This document shows positions 32,440-42,956 of a stretch of DNA of 64,000 nucleotides, piece after piece (the stretch's first letter is position 1; every line of letters begins with the position of its first letter). The DNA is from Locusta migratoria (taxonomy: Eukaryota; Arthropoda; Insecta; Orthoptera; Acrididae): positions 742,509,006-742,573,005 of the forward strand of contig CM048745.1 of NCBI GenBank assembly GCA_026315105.1. Direction: 5' to 3'. The notes beneath the pieces are model-generated. The model had not been told where the DNA came from and made no database searches. It saw only the letters and a program-made list of their open reading frames with translations. Position numbers and translations under genes: made by a program.

Positions 32440-33050
32440 CCGTAAAATGTGTTGAAGGGACAACTTCCATCTGCACAGTTCAGAAAGGCTGGTGGTGGAA
32501 GGGAGGATTTAGTAGGTTCGGGTAGTAAAGCAGCCACTGAAATTAAGAGTGCTACGTTCATCTTGCTTTTTGCCATAGTTTGGCAGTGGCCACGCATCCT
32601 GATCGACAGCTGGTTTTTGTCATGGCAATGTAAAACGCTGTGCAATGATTGCCGCAGAGTTGGTATATCACATGGCTGTTTTCACAGGTGGATCGACCTC
32701 TGATGGGGTAAAGTAAGCCTGTGACAGGACTGGCATAAGATGGACTGGGTGGGTGGATTGGGCAGGTTTTGCATAGGGGTCTCGGTAAGGGTATTGGACT
32801 GGGAGTTGCAAAGGGATGAATTAGGATATTGTGGAGTTTGGGTGGGCGACGGAACACCACTTTAGGACGGGCAAGAAGGATTTTGGGTCATCTCATTTCA
32901 GAGCAACATGACAGATAATCAAAGCTCTGACGAAGGATGTGATTTATTTGTGTCAGTCTGGGGTGGTACTGGATGACAAGAAGGACACTACTTTGCGACT
33001 GGTTATTGGGGGATTATTACTGACATATCAATCGGATTTTCCATTGTAAA
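32440..33050 (-). pseudogene. Penelope-like element, GIY-YIG endonuclease region
   Basis: On the minus strand, 32558-32860 reads FRRPPKLHNILIHP, then PLCKTCPIHPPS, a GRSTCENSHVIYQL stretch and CTAFYIAMTKTS. In Penelope-like elements the RT is followed by a linker with an RCKTC motif and a GIY-YIG nuclease in which VxY and YIGxT form the core; the FYIAMT here is a decayed form. Upstream (33050 to 32870) there are remnants of the end of the RT. Stops and frameshifts are frequent. The element at 60.85 kb is a different Penelope-like lineage. Confidence 0.6.
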
Positions 33051-33512
33051 ATTATTGCATTATTCATTATAAAAATGTTGAAACGCATGTCCGTTGTGTT
33101 GGATGCATTGATGTAAGCGCCTCTCGGTATTAGCATGGACACCTATTAAAATTTCTGCACCGAAAGTATTAGCGAACACATCTGCAACCTCTAAGTTACA
33201 AAGCATGATAAGAAATTTGCTTAAACCGCTTTGTAAGCAGACATTATTTTTATTTAAGCTGCGTTTACAGTGCTTGCGGTGTGCTCCAAAATAATAACTT
33301 GAAGTTTTCAACGTTTCCTCTGTCTATGTAGTAAAACTATGCTATTTGGCTTGACAATTTAATACTTGTGCACTACTTACTTCATGCGTCTGGCATTTTA
33401 TAAACAGTATTCACATGTGCCACTGAATGTAACTTAAAAATTATGTCGTAGCACGATACGTAGTTAAGCGACATGCCCTGATACTGGTAGCAGTGAGGCA
33501 GACACCCCACCT

Positions 33513-34181
33513 GTGGTTGCGTGGGAGGTTGCTCCAGTGCGTGGCAGAAGGCGCAAGACATTCCTGGGGACCGACCGTGAAGCCTCCCGGTTCGTTATGA
33601 GAACAGGTTTGAGGCGCTATCTGTTCAGGACATCGTTCCTGAGTCGGATGGGGTCTCTCATCCTGAGGTCACCAGCCAGCCTGCAAGATCCGGGCTTTCA
33701 CAGAGGGTGGGTTTGCTTGTAGTTGGGAGATCCAGCGTTAGGCGGGTGACGGAGCCCCTTAGAGAGATGGCTGCCAAGGAGGGGAAGAAGGCCAACGTGC
33801 ACTCCGTGTGCATACCGGGTGGAGTCATTCCAAATGTGGAACAGGTCCTTCCGAATGCCATGAAGGGTATGAGGTACAGTCAACTGCGGGTGGTGGCTCG
33901 TCGGTACCAATGATGTGTGTCGCTTTGGATCTGAAGAGATTCTCTCGGGTTTTGAGTGGCTATCTGAAGTGGTAAAGTCTTGCTTGCAAAATGAAAGCAG
34001 AGCTCCCCAACCTACAGGATAGTTGACAGGACCGACTGTGGACCTCTGGTACAAGGCCGAGTGGAGGGTCTGAATCAGAAGCTCAGACGGTTCTGTGACC
34101 GTGTAGGCTGCAGATTCCTTGACTTGCGCCATCGGTTGGTGGGTTTCCGGGTTCCGCTGAATAGGTTAGGAGTCCACTATA
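33513..34181 (+). pseudogene. CR1-like ORF1 with SGNH hydrolase (esterase) motifs
   Basis: Three frames have to be followed. Frame one (33513-33722) is basic and arginine-rich. Frame two (33707-33913) reads LLVVGRSSVRRVTEPL, the position of the family's GDS block, then VHSVCIPGGVIPNVEQVLP. A shift at about 33885 leads to LVGTNDVCRFGSEEIL, the GTND block of SGNH hydrolases. A third piece from 34061 gives LRRFCDRVGCRFLDLRHRLV and ends LNRLGVHYS, the place of the D..H block, here with Leu for Asp. Esterase domains of this fold are known in ORF1 of some CR1/L2-type LINEs. The copy is broken by frameshifts and the GDS aspartate reads Arg. Confidence 0.65.
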
Positions 34182-34357
34182 GCCGGCCGCGGTGGCCGAG
34201 GGGACTGAGGCGCTCCAGTTACGGTCTGCGCGGCCACTACGGTCGGGGGTTCGATCCCCCCCCCCTCGGGCATGGATATTTGTGCCGTCCTTGGGATAAG
34301 CTAGTTGATAAGTAGTTTGTAAGTTTAGGGACTGATGACCCCGTAGTTAAGTCCCAT

Positions 34358-34425
<68 letters not shown>
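34182..34425 (+). mobile_element. tRNA-derived SINE, family 1, with 62-bp poly(A)
   Basis: Intact head and B-box, then the usual tail to GTCCCATAAGT, followed at 34362-34423 by 62 uninterrupted A residues in place of the CTACAAACATTTGAACATTT end. CCACTATA flanks it (34174-34181 and 34426-34433). It interrupts the ORF1 of the CR1-like element directly after GVHYS. Confidence 0.95.
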
Positions 34426-34426
<1 letters not shown>

Positions 34427-34559
34427 CACTATACGCAGGTAGCGGCTACACGGGTAGCGGGGCTGTGTGGCGTGGACTGGGCGGTTTTTTAGGATACAGG
34501 ACCTTGGGCAAAAACAAAATGGAAAGTCTCAAAGGGTGCAGGTGGATCACAGGATAAAT

Positions 34560-35230
34560 GTATATCTGGAAACTATCGGTGTAACAGTTGTAAAGTGTGG
34601 TAGCTGTGTCGGGAAAGTACCAGAACTCCAAGCGTTAATAGAAATCACCGAAACAAACATCATTGTAGGCAGTGAAGGCTCAAGCCGGAAATAAGTTCAG
34701 CAGAAGTTTTTGCAAAAGATCTAACGGCGTTAAGAAAGTATAGATTAAACAAAATAGGTGGAGGAGTGTTTGTCGCCGTCAAAAGTAGTCCTTCGTGTAA
34801 CGAAGTTAAAGTTGATAGTTCCTATGAGCTATTATGGGTAGAGGTTGTACCAGAAAATCGTAAGAAGTTAATAATTGGTTCCTTTTACCGGCCTCCCGAC
34901 TCTGACAATGCAATAGCAGAAAGGTTCAAAGAAAACCTGAGTTTAATTACATAAACGTGCCCGACTCACACGATATTAGCAGGCGGTGATTTTAATTTAT
35001 CCTCAAACTGTTGGCGAAATTATATTTTCAAATCAGGAGGTACACATAAAACATTGTGTGAAATTGTACTGAACGCAGTCTCTCAGAATTACTTCGAACA
35101 ATTAGTCCATGAGCCAACTAGAATTGTAAATGTATGTCAAAATACACTTGATCTCTGAGCAACAAATAATCCTGAGCTCATAACGAGCATCAAAACGGAT
35201 ACAGGTATTAGTGAACACAGAGTTGTAGTA
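34560..35230 (+). pseudogene. CR1-like LINE endonuclease region
   Basis: Fragments in shifting frames: EITETNIIVGSE (position of the catalytic Glu block), GGGVFVAVKSS, LLWVEVVPENRKKLIIGSFY followed by RPPDSD (the conserved YRPP motif), AGGDFNLS (GDFN motif), and near 35200 TGISEHRVVVARL (the SDH-type block, here SEH). This is the AP-endonuclease domain that precedes RT in CR1/Jockey-type ORF2. Confidence 0.75.
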
Positions 35231-35236
35231 GCGAGA

Positions 35237-37455
35237 TTGAATATTGTAAGTCCGAAAGTTATAAAAAACAGACGAAAAGTATATTTGTTCAGGAAAGCAG
35301 ATAGAAATAAAATAAATTTCTTCTTAAAAGACAACATCCACTCGTTTTTAACACTAAACGTAAGTGTAGACCAGATGTGGCCCAAATTCAAAGAGGTGGT
35401 ATCGAGAGCAAGTGACAGTTTTATACCAAATCAATTAATAAATGAAGGAGGTGATCCCCCTTGGTACACAAAACAGGTCAGGACACTGTTGCAAAAGCAA
35501 CGGAAAAGCCATGCTAAATTTAAACGAACACAAAATTCCCCGGAACGGGCCGTCCTACGCAGAAGCTCGAAATTTAGCGAGGACTTCAATGCGAGATGCC
35601 TACAATACTTATCACAACGAAACTCTTTCTAGAAATTTGACTGATAACCCAAAGGGATTTTTGTCATATGTTAAATATACTAGGGGCAAAACACAAACAA
35701 TATCTTCACTACGTGATAATAATGGCGATACTGCCGATGATGGCGCTACTAAAGCAGAGTTACTAAACATAGCTTTTAGAAACTCATTTACCAAAGAAGA
35801 CGAAACCAATGTTACAGATTTCAAACTAAAAACAGAGGCCAGAATGAGTAACATAGAAGTAGATACCATCGGAGTAGTGAAGCAACTAAAATCACTTAAC
35901 AAGAACAAGTATCCTGGTCTGGACTGTATACCCATTAGATTTCTGATTATGCTGAAGCGATAGCTCCTTATTTAACAGCCATATACAACCGCTCTCTCAA
36001 AGAAGGATCTGTACCGAAAAATTGGAAAGTTGCACAGGTCACACATATATCCAAGAAAGACAGTAGGGGTAACCCACTAAACTACAGCCCTATTTCTTTG
36101 ACGTTAATTTGCAGCAGGGTTTTGGATCATATCCTGTATTCAAATATTATGAATTATCTTGAACAGAATGATCTATTGACCCAAGTTCAACGCGGATTTA
36201 GAAAATATCGTTCATGTGAAACACAACTAGCTCTTTACTCACACTAAGTAATGGTTGCTATAGACAAGGGTTCGCAAATCGATTCCGCATTCCTTGATTT
36301 CCAGAAGGCTTTTGACACCGTACCTCACAAAAGGCTCTTAATAAAATTGCGTGGTTATGGTATATCGCCCCAAATTTGCGACTGGATAGGGAATTTCCTG
36401 TCAGAGAGGACACAGTTTGTAGTAATCGATGATAAAGCATCGTCTAAAAGAGAGGTGATATCGGCGTTCCTCGGGGTAGTGTTGGTTCAAATGTCAATTG
36501 TTTGTTAAGCTTAAGGGACTTAACTGGAGGGTCATCAGTCCCTAAACTTACAAACTTCTTATGAACTAGCTAATACTAAAGACGGCAGAGATATCCATGG
36601 CCGAGGGGAGATTCGAAACCCCGACCGTAGTGGCCGTACAGACAGTGACTGGCGCGCCGCAGACCGCTCGGCCACGTAGTATTAGAACTGTGCTGTTCCT
36701 TATTTACATAAATGATTTGGGAGAAAATCTAAAGAGCTCTCTTAGGTTGTTTGCAAATGTGGCCGTCTGAAGATCAAAACCAACTGCAGAAAGATCTGAA
36801 TAAGATATCGGTATGGTGTAAAAATTGGCAATTGACTCTAAATAATGAAAAGTGTGAAGTCGTACACTTGAGTACGAAAAGAAATCCGTTAAACTTTGTT
36901 TACAAGATAAACCAATCAGAAGTTAAGGCCGTAAACTCCACAAAATATCTAGGAATTACCGTTACTTCAGACTTAAACTGGAAAGAACACGTAGATAATG
37001 TCGTGGGAAAGGCGAACCAGATACTGCGTTTTATTGGCAGAACCCTTAAAGGATGCAACAGAACTACTAAAGAGACTGCAACACTAGCTTGTTCGTCCTT
37101 TTTTGGAGTATTGCTGCCCCGTGTGGAATCCTTATCGGGTGGGTTTGACGGAGGACATCGAAAGAGTCCAAAGAAGGGCAGCTCGTTTTGTATTGTCACG
37201 ATACAGGATACGAAAATGATACAGGATCTGGGATGGGAATCATTACAACAACGGCGCTTATCACTGCGGCGTGGGCTACTTACGAAACTCCAATCGCCAA
37301 CATTCTCCTCCGAATGCGAAAATATATCGTTGACTGCCACTAACATAGGTAGAAAAGATCATCAGAATAAAATAAGAGAAATCAGAGGTCGAACGGAGAG
37401 ATTCAGGTGTTCTTTTTCCCGTGCGCTATTCGGGAATGGAATGGGAGATAAATAG
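35237..37455 (+). pseudogene. CR1-like LINE reverse transcriptase
   Basis: Pieces: 35237-35632 (linker, DPPWYTKQVRTLLQKQRKSH), 35442-35963 (LKSLNKNKYPGLDCIPIRFL, RT motif 0/1), about 36060-36240 (NYSPISLTLICSR-like and GFRKYRSCETQLA), 36251-36508 (SAFLDFQKAFDTVPHKRLLI, first catalytic Asp, then REVIS), a SINE, then 36751-37455 (the catalytic FADD box is lost in a deletion near 36750; WCKNWQLTLNNEKCEVVHLS, YLGITVTSDLNWKEHVDN, and the C-terminal tail). Stops occur between the pieces. Same family as the RT at 37934 but a different, older copy. Confidence 0.85.
36485..36675 (-). mobile_element. tRNA-derived SINE, family 1, reverse
   Basis: Antisense copy: tail at the left (TTGTTTGTTAAGCTTAAGGG), B-box GATTCGAAACC and head CCGCTCGGCCAC at the right. 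GTAGTGTT / GTAGTATT flank it, a likely imperfect target-site duplication. It cuts the CR1-like RT between the VPxGS motif and the LLFLIYIND motif. Confidence 0.92.
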
Positions 37456-37933
37456 CATAAAGGTGGTTCGATGAACCCTCTTCCAGGCACCTAAATGTGA
37501 TTTGCAGAGCATCCCATGTAGATGTAAATGTAGAAGGAATGGTGCTATAAACAACGAGATGCACCAGAAACTGCCTCATTATCCGAGAAGTTTTAATTTA
37601 TTATGTCTTTACTACCAGCTCTATTCGGAACACATTTCAAAGACAGTTTCAATATACAATTTAAACATGACTGTTGAGACAGCAAACGTTCGTGAGAGAT
37701 TAACATTCAAAAATACTGCTCATCGGTTGCAAAACTACAGGATGATTACTTAACCACGGGTTCGGCTTCAACTAAGGAAGCCTTCATCAGAAGTTAAAAA
37801 AAATAGTTACATAAAATGGACAATGGTTATTGAGTAACAGAGCTCTCGTTCAAGTTACAAACGTAAAATTACATGCGTCAGGATTAAAAAGCAGAACATA
37901 TTTCATGACACTGTACCCCACAATCGGCTTCTT

Positions 37934-38704
37934 ATGAAATTGCGTTCTTATGGAATATCTCCCCAATTGTGCTATTGGATTCACAATTTCCTATCAGAAA
38001 GGACACAGTTCGCTGTAATTGACGGTAAGTCATCGAGTGAAACAGAAGTGATATCTGGCGTTCCACAGGGAAGCGTTATAGGTCCCCTACTCTTCCTCGT
38101 GTTTATAAACGATTTAGGAGACAATCTGGATAGCTCCCTTAGATTGTTCGCGGATGATGCTGTCGTTTATCGGTTAGTGAAGTCAACAGAGGATCAAAAG
38201 CAACTGCAAAGCGATTTAGACATAATTTCTACATGGTGCGAAAATTGGCAATTGACACTAAATAAAGAAAAGTGTGAAGTAATACACATGACCACTAAAA
38301 GAAATCCGCTGAACTTCAATTATGCGATAAATCAGTCAAAGCTTAAGGTCGTAAATTCTACCAAATACCTAGGAGTTACAATTACGAACAACTTTGACTG
38401 GAGAGAACACACAGAAAATATTGTGGGGAAGGCGAACCAAAGGTTACGTTTCATTGGCAGAACGCTTCGAAGATGCACCAGCTCCACCAAAGAGACTGCC
38501 TACATCACACTTGTGCGTCCTCTCCTGGAGTACTGTTGCCCCTTGTGGGACCCTCACCAGGTGGGACTGACGGAAGACATTGAGAAGGTTCAGAGAAAGG
38601 CAGCTCGTTTTGTTTTATCACGTTACGGGGAGGGGGGGGGGGGGGGCAATCGTCACGGAAATGTTGCCCGAATTGGGTTCAAAAAATGTTCAAATGTTTG
38701 TTAA
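37934..38704 (+). CDS. CR1-like reverse transcriptase, C-terminal two-thirds
   Basis: 256 codons open without a stop. Motifs: SGVPQGSVIGPLLFLVFIND (RT motif B), SLRLFADDAVVYRLV (intact catalytic FADD), WCENWQLTLNKEKCEVIHMT, YLGVTITNNFDWREHTENIV, LRFIGRTLRRCTSSTKETAY, LLEYCCPLWDPHQVGLTEDI and VQRKAARFVLSRYG. It then enters a run of 16 G (38631-38646) that shifts the frame, followed by the SINE. The rest of the tail continues at 38830-39061 (KTERFRCSFFPRAITEWNGR). The N-terminal endonuclease and motif A aspartate are absent through 5' truncation. Confidence 0.88.
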   Translation: MKLRSYGISPQLCYWIHNFLSERTQFAVIDGKSSSETEVISGVPQGSVIGPLLFLVFINDLGDNLDSSLRLFADDAVVYRLVKSTEDQKQLQSDLDIISTWCENWQLTLNKEKCEVIHMTTKRNPLNFNYAINQSKLKVVNSTKYLGVTITNNFDWREHTENIVGKANQRLRFIGRTLRRCTSSTKETAYITLVRPLLEYCCPLWDPHQVGLTEDIEKVQRKAARFVLSRYGEGGGGGNRHGNVARIGFKKCSNVC

Positions 38705-38820
38705 GCTTAAGGGACTTAACTACGGGGTCATCAGTCCCTAAACTTACAAACTACTTATGAACTACCTAATACTATGGACGACACAAATATCCATACCCGA
38801 GGGGGGATTCGAACCCCCGA
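38678..38820 (-). mobile_element. tRNA-derived SINE, family 1, reverse, 5' truncated
   Basis: A perfect 12-bp duplication GCCCGAATTGGG (38666-38677 and 38821-38832) bounds a copy that retains only the B-box and tail. The A-box head is missing, as in LINE-style 5' truncation during reverse transcription. Confidence 0.95.
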
Positions 38821-39323
38821 GCCCGAATTGGGGTGGAAATCATTAAAAGAAAGGCGTTATTCATTGCGGCGTGATCTGTTTGCGAAGTTTCAGTCACCGA
38901 CTTTTACTTTTGAATGTGAAAATATTTTGCTAGCACCCACCTACTTAGGGAGAAATGACCATCCCAATAAAATAAGAGAAATCAGATCGAAAACGGAACG
39001 ATTTAGGTGTTCTTTCTTCCCGCGCGCTATTACAGAATGGAACGGTAGAGAAAAGTTATAAAAGTAGTTAATGAACCCTCTGCCAGGCACTTAAATGTGA
39101 TTTGCAGAGTATCTATGTAGATGTAGATGAAACTAAAACGTGCCGTTATGGGTCGCATGTGTGGCGAGAATTGTGGGTGGCATCTGTCAGTTACATGAAA
39201 TATGTTCTGATTTTTAATCCTCAGGCATGTAATTTTACATTTGTAACTTGAACGAGAGCTCTGTTGCTCAAGAATCATTGTGTATTTTATGTAACTAAAA
39301 TTTTTTACATCTGATGAAGGCTT

Positions 39324-39450
39324 TGCCGGCCGCGGTGGCCGAGGAGACTGGGGGGCTTCAGTCACGGACTGCACGGCCACTACGGTCGGGGGTCCGAATC
39401 CCCCCTCGGGCATGGATATTTGTGCCGTCTTTAGAATAAGCTAGTTGAAT

Positions 39451-39505
<55 letters not shown>
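39324..39505 (+). mobile_element. tRNA-derived SINE, family 1, 3' truncated, followed by poly(T)
   Basis: Head, B-box and GTGCCGTCTTTAGAATAAG are present. After CTAGTTGAATAA the sequence becomes 52 T (39453-39504). TGAAGGCTT occurs on both sides (39315-39323 and 39506-39514), so the T run lies within the inserted unit. SINE tails normally end in A-rich sequence on this strand, so a T run is unexpected. Confidence 0.85.
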
Positions 39506-39604
39506 TGAAGGCTTCCTTAGTTGAAGCCGGATCCGTGATTAGTAATCACCCTGTAACTTTGCAACCAATGAGCTGTATTTTTGAATGTTAAAGTTTCAAC
39601 ATGT

Positions 39605-41700
39605 GTAAATATACCTGGAAAATTATATTATTGTAGGAGATAATGTTGAGGAACCATGTCGTCTTAAGTATTGCCGGACGAAATTCGCTACAGATACACA
39701 TGTAATGGACCGAGAATGGAGCAGAAGGCTATGGACAGAGGGGAAGGACTACCAAAAGACACGGTAGGTAAATAAGTACACGCGCGATTCCGAGTAAAGC
39801 GCCAAGAGCACGAATAATCAGCGTCGCTGCCTTCTGTGTGGAAGGACATGGGTTACACTTACTGTACCTTCTAAGGTTGTTTTTTGTCTGCATTCACCCG
39901 TTGAAAGTAACGGCTAAGGCTTTTGGCGACATGGTGATCGTAGGGGAGGGACCTAGGATTATACTTCGAATACACTGAAAACTGCAAAGAACAAAACGAA
40001 ATCTGAGGAAAGAAACTGGTGATTCGTGGCAGTGACATACACAATCTCAGTGAATTGAGAGGACGCAGCTACAACGAAGTGCTAAAATGTCATCAGTGGT
40101 ACTCATTCTGAGTTCCAGGTATAGACTGAATGATCTCGTCCGCACTTCAGCGAATCCATTGTAGAATGCGTGGGATCCAGTTACTGCTTTGCTGACGCGT
40201 GCCAAGAGACTATTCGTTCGGTACTGCAGTTTCAGTGAAAACTCTCCTTCTGGAAGTCTTTCATACGCCATGTCCCTCTACTTTCATGACACCGTAATTC
40301 ACATCTTTAAGCTCTAGGCACATAGGAGGCGGAGAACTGCCGCGTTTCTATTTGTAAGGTTATTTGTTTCTGAAGTGTTCGTGCGAAAGGTGTTATATTG
40401 TTCTGAGCTCTTTCTTCTTTTCAATACATCATATAATAGTCACGGCATAATACTCGTTGTGTGGTTATTACTTAAATTCAGTTATTTTCATTGTCATGTT
40501 TCTGGTAAATCTCCAAGCATAATGTTCCAATACATTGTATTTAAGACATGATAGACAATTTTAACATGACAGTAAAACGAAATTTTGAACTTTAACGAAT
40601 TTGATGACGGAATTGTTGATCAGAACCATCAATCATACAGCAATACTTACTGTGTAGTAAGTTCGAAATAGTTGCACCGAATATGATGTTTAGAAGTCAG
40701 AAGCGAAAATTCACTCGAGTAACCCAATCTTTTAAGAGTGCAAGTAAGATTCTGGAAATATTTTCTTATTGGCACTTATCTGTTGTTCGCTTTCTCAAAC
40801 TCTGTGTATTTGAAATGTCCTGAAACAAGTAATTGATGTTTATCGAGTGCGATGGGCTAAGACAAAAGTTGGCGTTATATTACAATATACTTAATGTTAC
40901 ACTAAAATAAAAATATCAGAATGTTTCTTGTATACAATGGACATTCATCACAGAGCAGCTTCGTTCTTTTGTCGTAGGCAGCCCAGATGAACGCTTTATC
41001 AAGAAACATGTATTAATGGGTCTCTGCTTGTTTGATTTAGAAAAATAGAGAACAGTTGAATCGAGGGAGAAACAGCGCAGAAGAAAGATAATTTGATCCA
41101 TTCTGTAGTGAATTTCATAAATCTAAACCCCCCCCCCCCCCGCATATTAACAACATTCCCAAGACTCTCAAAGAAATGTAATTTAGATGCTTCCAATAGA
41201 ATGCAGTCCCGATGAAGAGAGGACGAAACCAGTGAACGCTCATGTAGCTCGTTTCTTCTTGAAGGATTATAAATTCGATACGAACGATAAATATAGAAGT
41301 ACCAGCAACATTTAGTCAGCAGATGGCTGAAGCATTTACAGTCTTTGCTATTTTTACATAACACATGGGACAAACATTTAGTACTGCGATCAATCTTGGC
41401 TCATCGTCTTTGCACACCCCTAAAAATGTTATTTTTTCTCCATCTCCCAGAATCAAGCTGATAACTCTTAAATATCTTTGCAAAACCTACCTAACGCGTC
41501 CTGCTCTGCCTGTTATAATTCTAAAGTCATACGAAACTTTCTCTCGGTGACTCGCCCTACAAAATAATGACAGGAAAGAAGTTTATCTCCTATTATAATT
41601 TCACTCTTCATGCCGCCAAATGTAAATAAATTCCATGATTTATTAGTTCATTACTTTTTAGACATTAACTCTATTCACAACGTAATTTGAAAAGAGTATC
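39605..41700. other. unassigned sequence
   Basis: The longest stretch without a repeat I recognise. No gene stands out; frames such as 40047-40271 (-), 40999-41373 (-) and 41365-41550 (+) have no known domain or coding character that I can defend. A run of 12 C lies at 41131-41142. Confidence 0.5.
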
Positions 41701-41724
41701 ATGTCACTGAATGAACCTACCAAG

Positions 41725-41886
41725 GCCGCGGTGGAGTAGCCGAGCGGTCTAAGGCGCCTCGCTGCGGAGCGCACGGTTGCTCGCCGTCGGAGGTTCGAGT
41801 CCTCGCTGCGGCATGGGTGTGTGTGTTGTCCTTAGGTTAGTTTACCTTAGTTTAAGTAGTTTGTAAGTTACAGACTGATGATTACG
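41725..41886 (+). mobile_element. tRNA-derived SINE, family 2, 3' truncated
   Basis: The head GCCGCGGTGGAGTAGCCGAG and B-box GGTTCGAGTCCTC are intact; the copy stops at GACTGATGATTACG, before the GTTTGGTCC end. Confidence 0.93.
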
Positions 41887-42062
41887 AAGATCACTATATG
41901 ACATTCTTCAGGATATATAACGTCATAGGCATTAATATCCATGGAAAAAGTAAACTATCATCTGTTTACAACGGGGCGCGGTAAAGCTTCATCCTTATGC
42001 GTGACATTTTAATGTATTACTCCTTGATATTTTGAAGACATTGTCAAATGTATCGCCCAATG

Positions 42063-42237
42063 TTGTTTGTAAATCTACCGGACCAAACTACGTGGCTTAA
42101 AAACTACTTAAACCCAGGTAAACTAACATAAGAACAACACACACACCCATGCTCCAGGGAGGACTCGAACCTCCACGGCGAGCAACCGCACGCTCTGCAG
42201 CTAGACGCTTTAAACCGCTCGGCTACTCCACCGCGGC
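42063..42237 (-). mobile_element. tRNA-derived SINE, family 2, reverse
   Basis: Antisense copy with the tail at the left (GTTTGTAAATCTACCGGACC), B-box GGACTCGAACCTCC and head CGGCTACTCCACCGCGGC at the right. The GACTGATGACCACG segment is partly deleted. Confidence 0.92.
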
Positions 42238-42599
42238 GTCACCGAATGTACCTGCAAAATTATACTATGGTATGACACATAGTTCAGAAGATATGGCGTC
42301 ATCAACATTAATATGCATGGAAAAACTAAATTTTCGAACAGCTAATTAGATTCTGATTAAAATTAAGTGCAAAGTACATTCATGTAGTGTTTGATATAAG
42401 AGCAAGCTTTAAACACAGTTTTCCAATCGCGTCTAAACTTCTTCCCGGTTACATGCTTCACGTCAAATACTTCACACATGTTACCCACTTGTAAGGTAAT
42501 CAGAAGTTTGAAGCAGTTATGTATGGAAATACGATTCTTATTGCAATCAACGATTTCGCTAGTCTTTCAGAATTGCTGTCGTTGTTGTTGTTATGGTCT

Positions 42600-42929
42600 T
42601 CAGTCCGGAGACTGGCTTGATGCAGCTCTCCACCCTACTCTATCCTGAGCAAGCCTTTTCATCTCCTCATAAGAACGGCAACCCACATCCACTTGAATCT
42701 GCTTACTATACGCGTCTCTTGGCCTCCCTCTGCGATTTTTACCCCACACACTTCCCTCCAATGCTAAATTTACGATTCCTCGATGTCTAAGAATGTGTCC
42801 TACCAAGCGATCCCTTCTTTTAGTCAGGGTATGCCAAAAATTCCTTTTCTCGCCAATTCTGTTCAGTACCTCTTCATTAGTTATGTGATCTACCCACCTA
42901 ATCTTCAGCATTCTTCTGTAACACCACAT
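42600..42929 (-). pseudogene. RTE-type LINE ORF, C-terminal domain
   Basis: 109 codons: MWCYRRMLKIRWVDHITNEE, then RNFWHTLTKRRDRLVGHILR, GKNRRGRPRDAYSKQIQ and EMKRLAQDRVGWRAA, ending at the same stop as the plus-strand copy. It is separated from the RT frame by a GAG-to-TAA type stop and a deletion of about 24 bp near 42930-42956, where the other copy has a DRKRIEAFE stretch. Confidence 0.92.
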
Positions 42930-42956
42930 TTCAAAAGCACTGCTTATCGTCCATGT

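Larger units (their letters stand above)
33475..37530 (+). mobile_element. near-complete CR1-like LINE, decayed
   Basis: In order: an ORF1 with SGNH-esterase-like motifs (33513-34181, continuing weakly after the SINE), an endonuclease region (about 34560-35230), a reverse transcriptase (about 35237-37200), and a 3' UTR ending GATTTGCAGAGCATCCCATG with a TAGATGTAAATGTAG tail. The length without inserts is about 3.6 kb. Two family 1 SINEs interrupt it (34182-34425 and 36485-36675). The 3' end matches the copies at 3.5, 39.1 and 63.5 kb. Confidence 0.8.
37908..39130 (+). mobile_element. 5'-truncated CR1-like LINE
   Basis: It begins inside the RT at DTVPHNRLL and runs to the 3' tail GATTTGCAGAGTATCTATG plus TAGATGTAGATG. 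It is less decayed than the neighbouring copy at 33475-37530. A reverse SINE (38678-38820) splits the C-terminal tail region. Confidence 0.88.
37695..39604. repeat. inverted-repeat element hosting a CR1-like LINE and SINEs
   Basis: 37695-37907 is the inverted copy of 39192-39604 (the latter minus its SINE). Shared pieces include TTAACATTCAAAAATAC, GCTTCAACTAAGGAAGCC, ATTACATGC, ACAGAGCTCTCGTTCAAGTT and AACATATTTCATG. The arms are about 215-230 bp. The central loop received a CR1-like LINE (37908-39130). The arms contain CTGATGA..GGCTTCC..GGAAGCC-type sequence resembling a hammerhead core. No protein of its own. Confidence 0.75.
41701..42350 (+). repeat. tandem duplication carrying two SINEs in opposite orientation
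   Basis: GTCACTGAATGAACCTACCAA (41704 onward) and GTCACCGAATGTACCTGCAA (42238 onward) start two direct copies. Both continue with a similar stretch: ACTATATGACATTCTTCAGG ... ATTAATATCCATGGAAAAAG versus ACTATGGTATGACACATAG ... ATTAATATGCATGGAAAAAC. The first copy has a family 2 SINE between its two halves; a reverse family 2 SINE lies between the copies. Confidence 0.6.

Noticed and set aside
40047..41373. Small genes at 40047-40271, 40999-41373 and 41365-41550
   Set aside because: Short frames without recognisable domains, homologous partners in the window or splice context; insufficient support.
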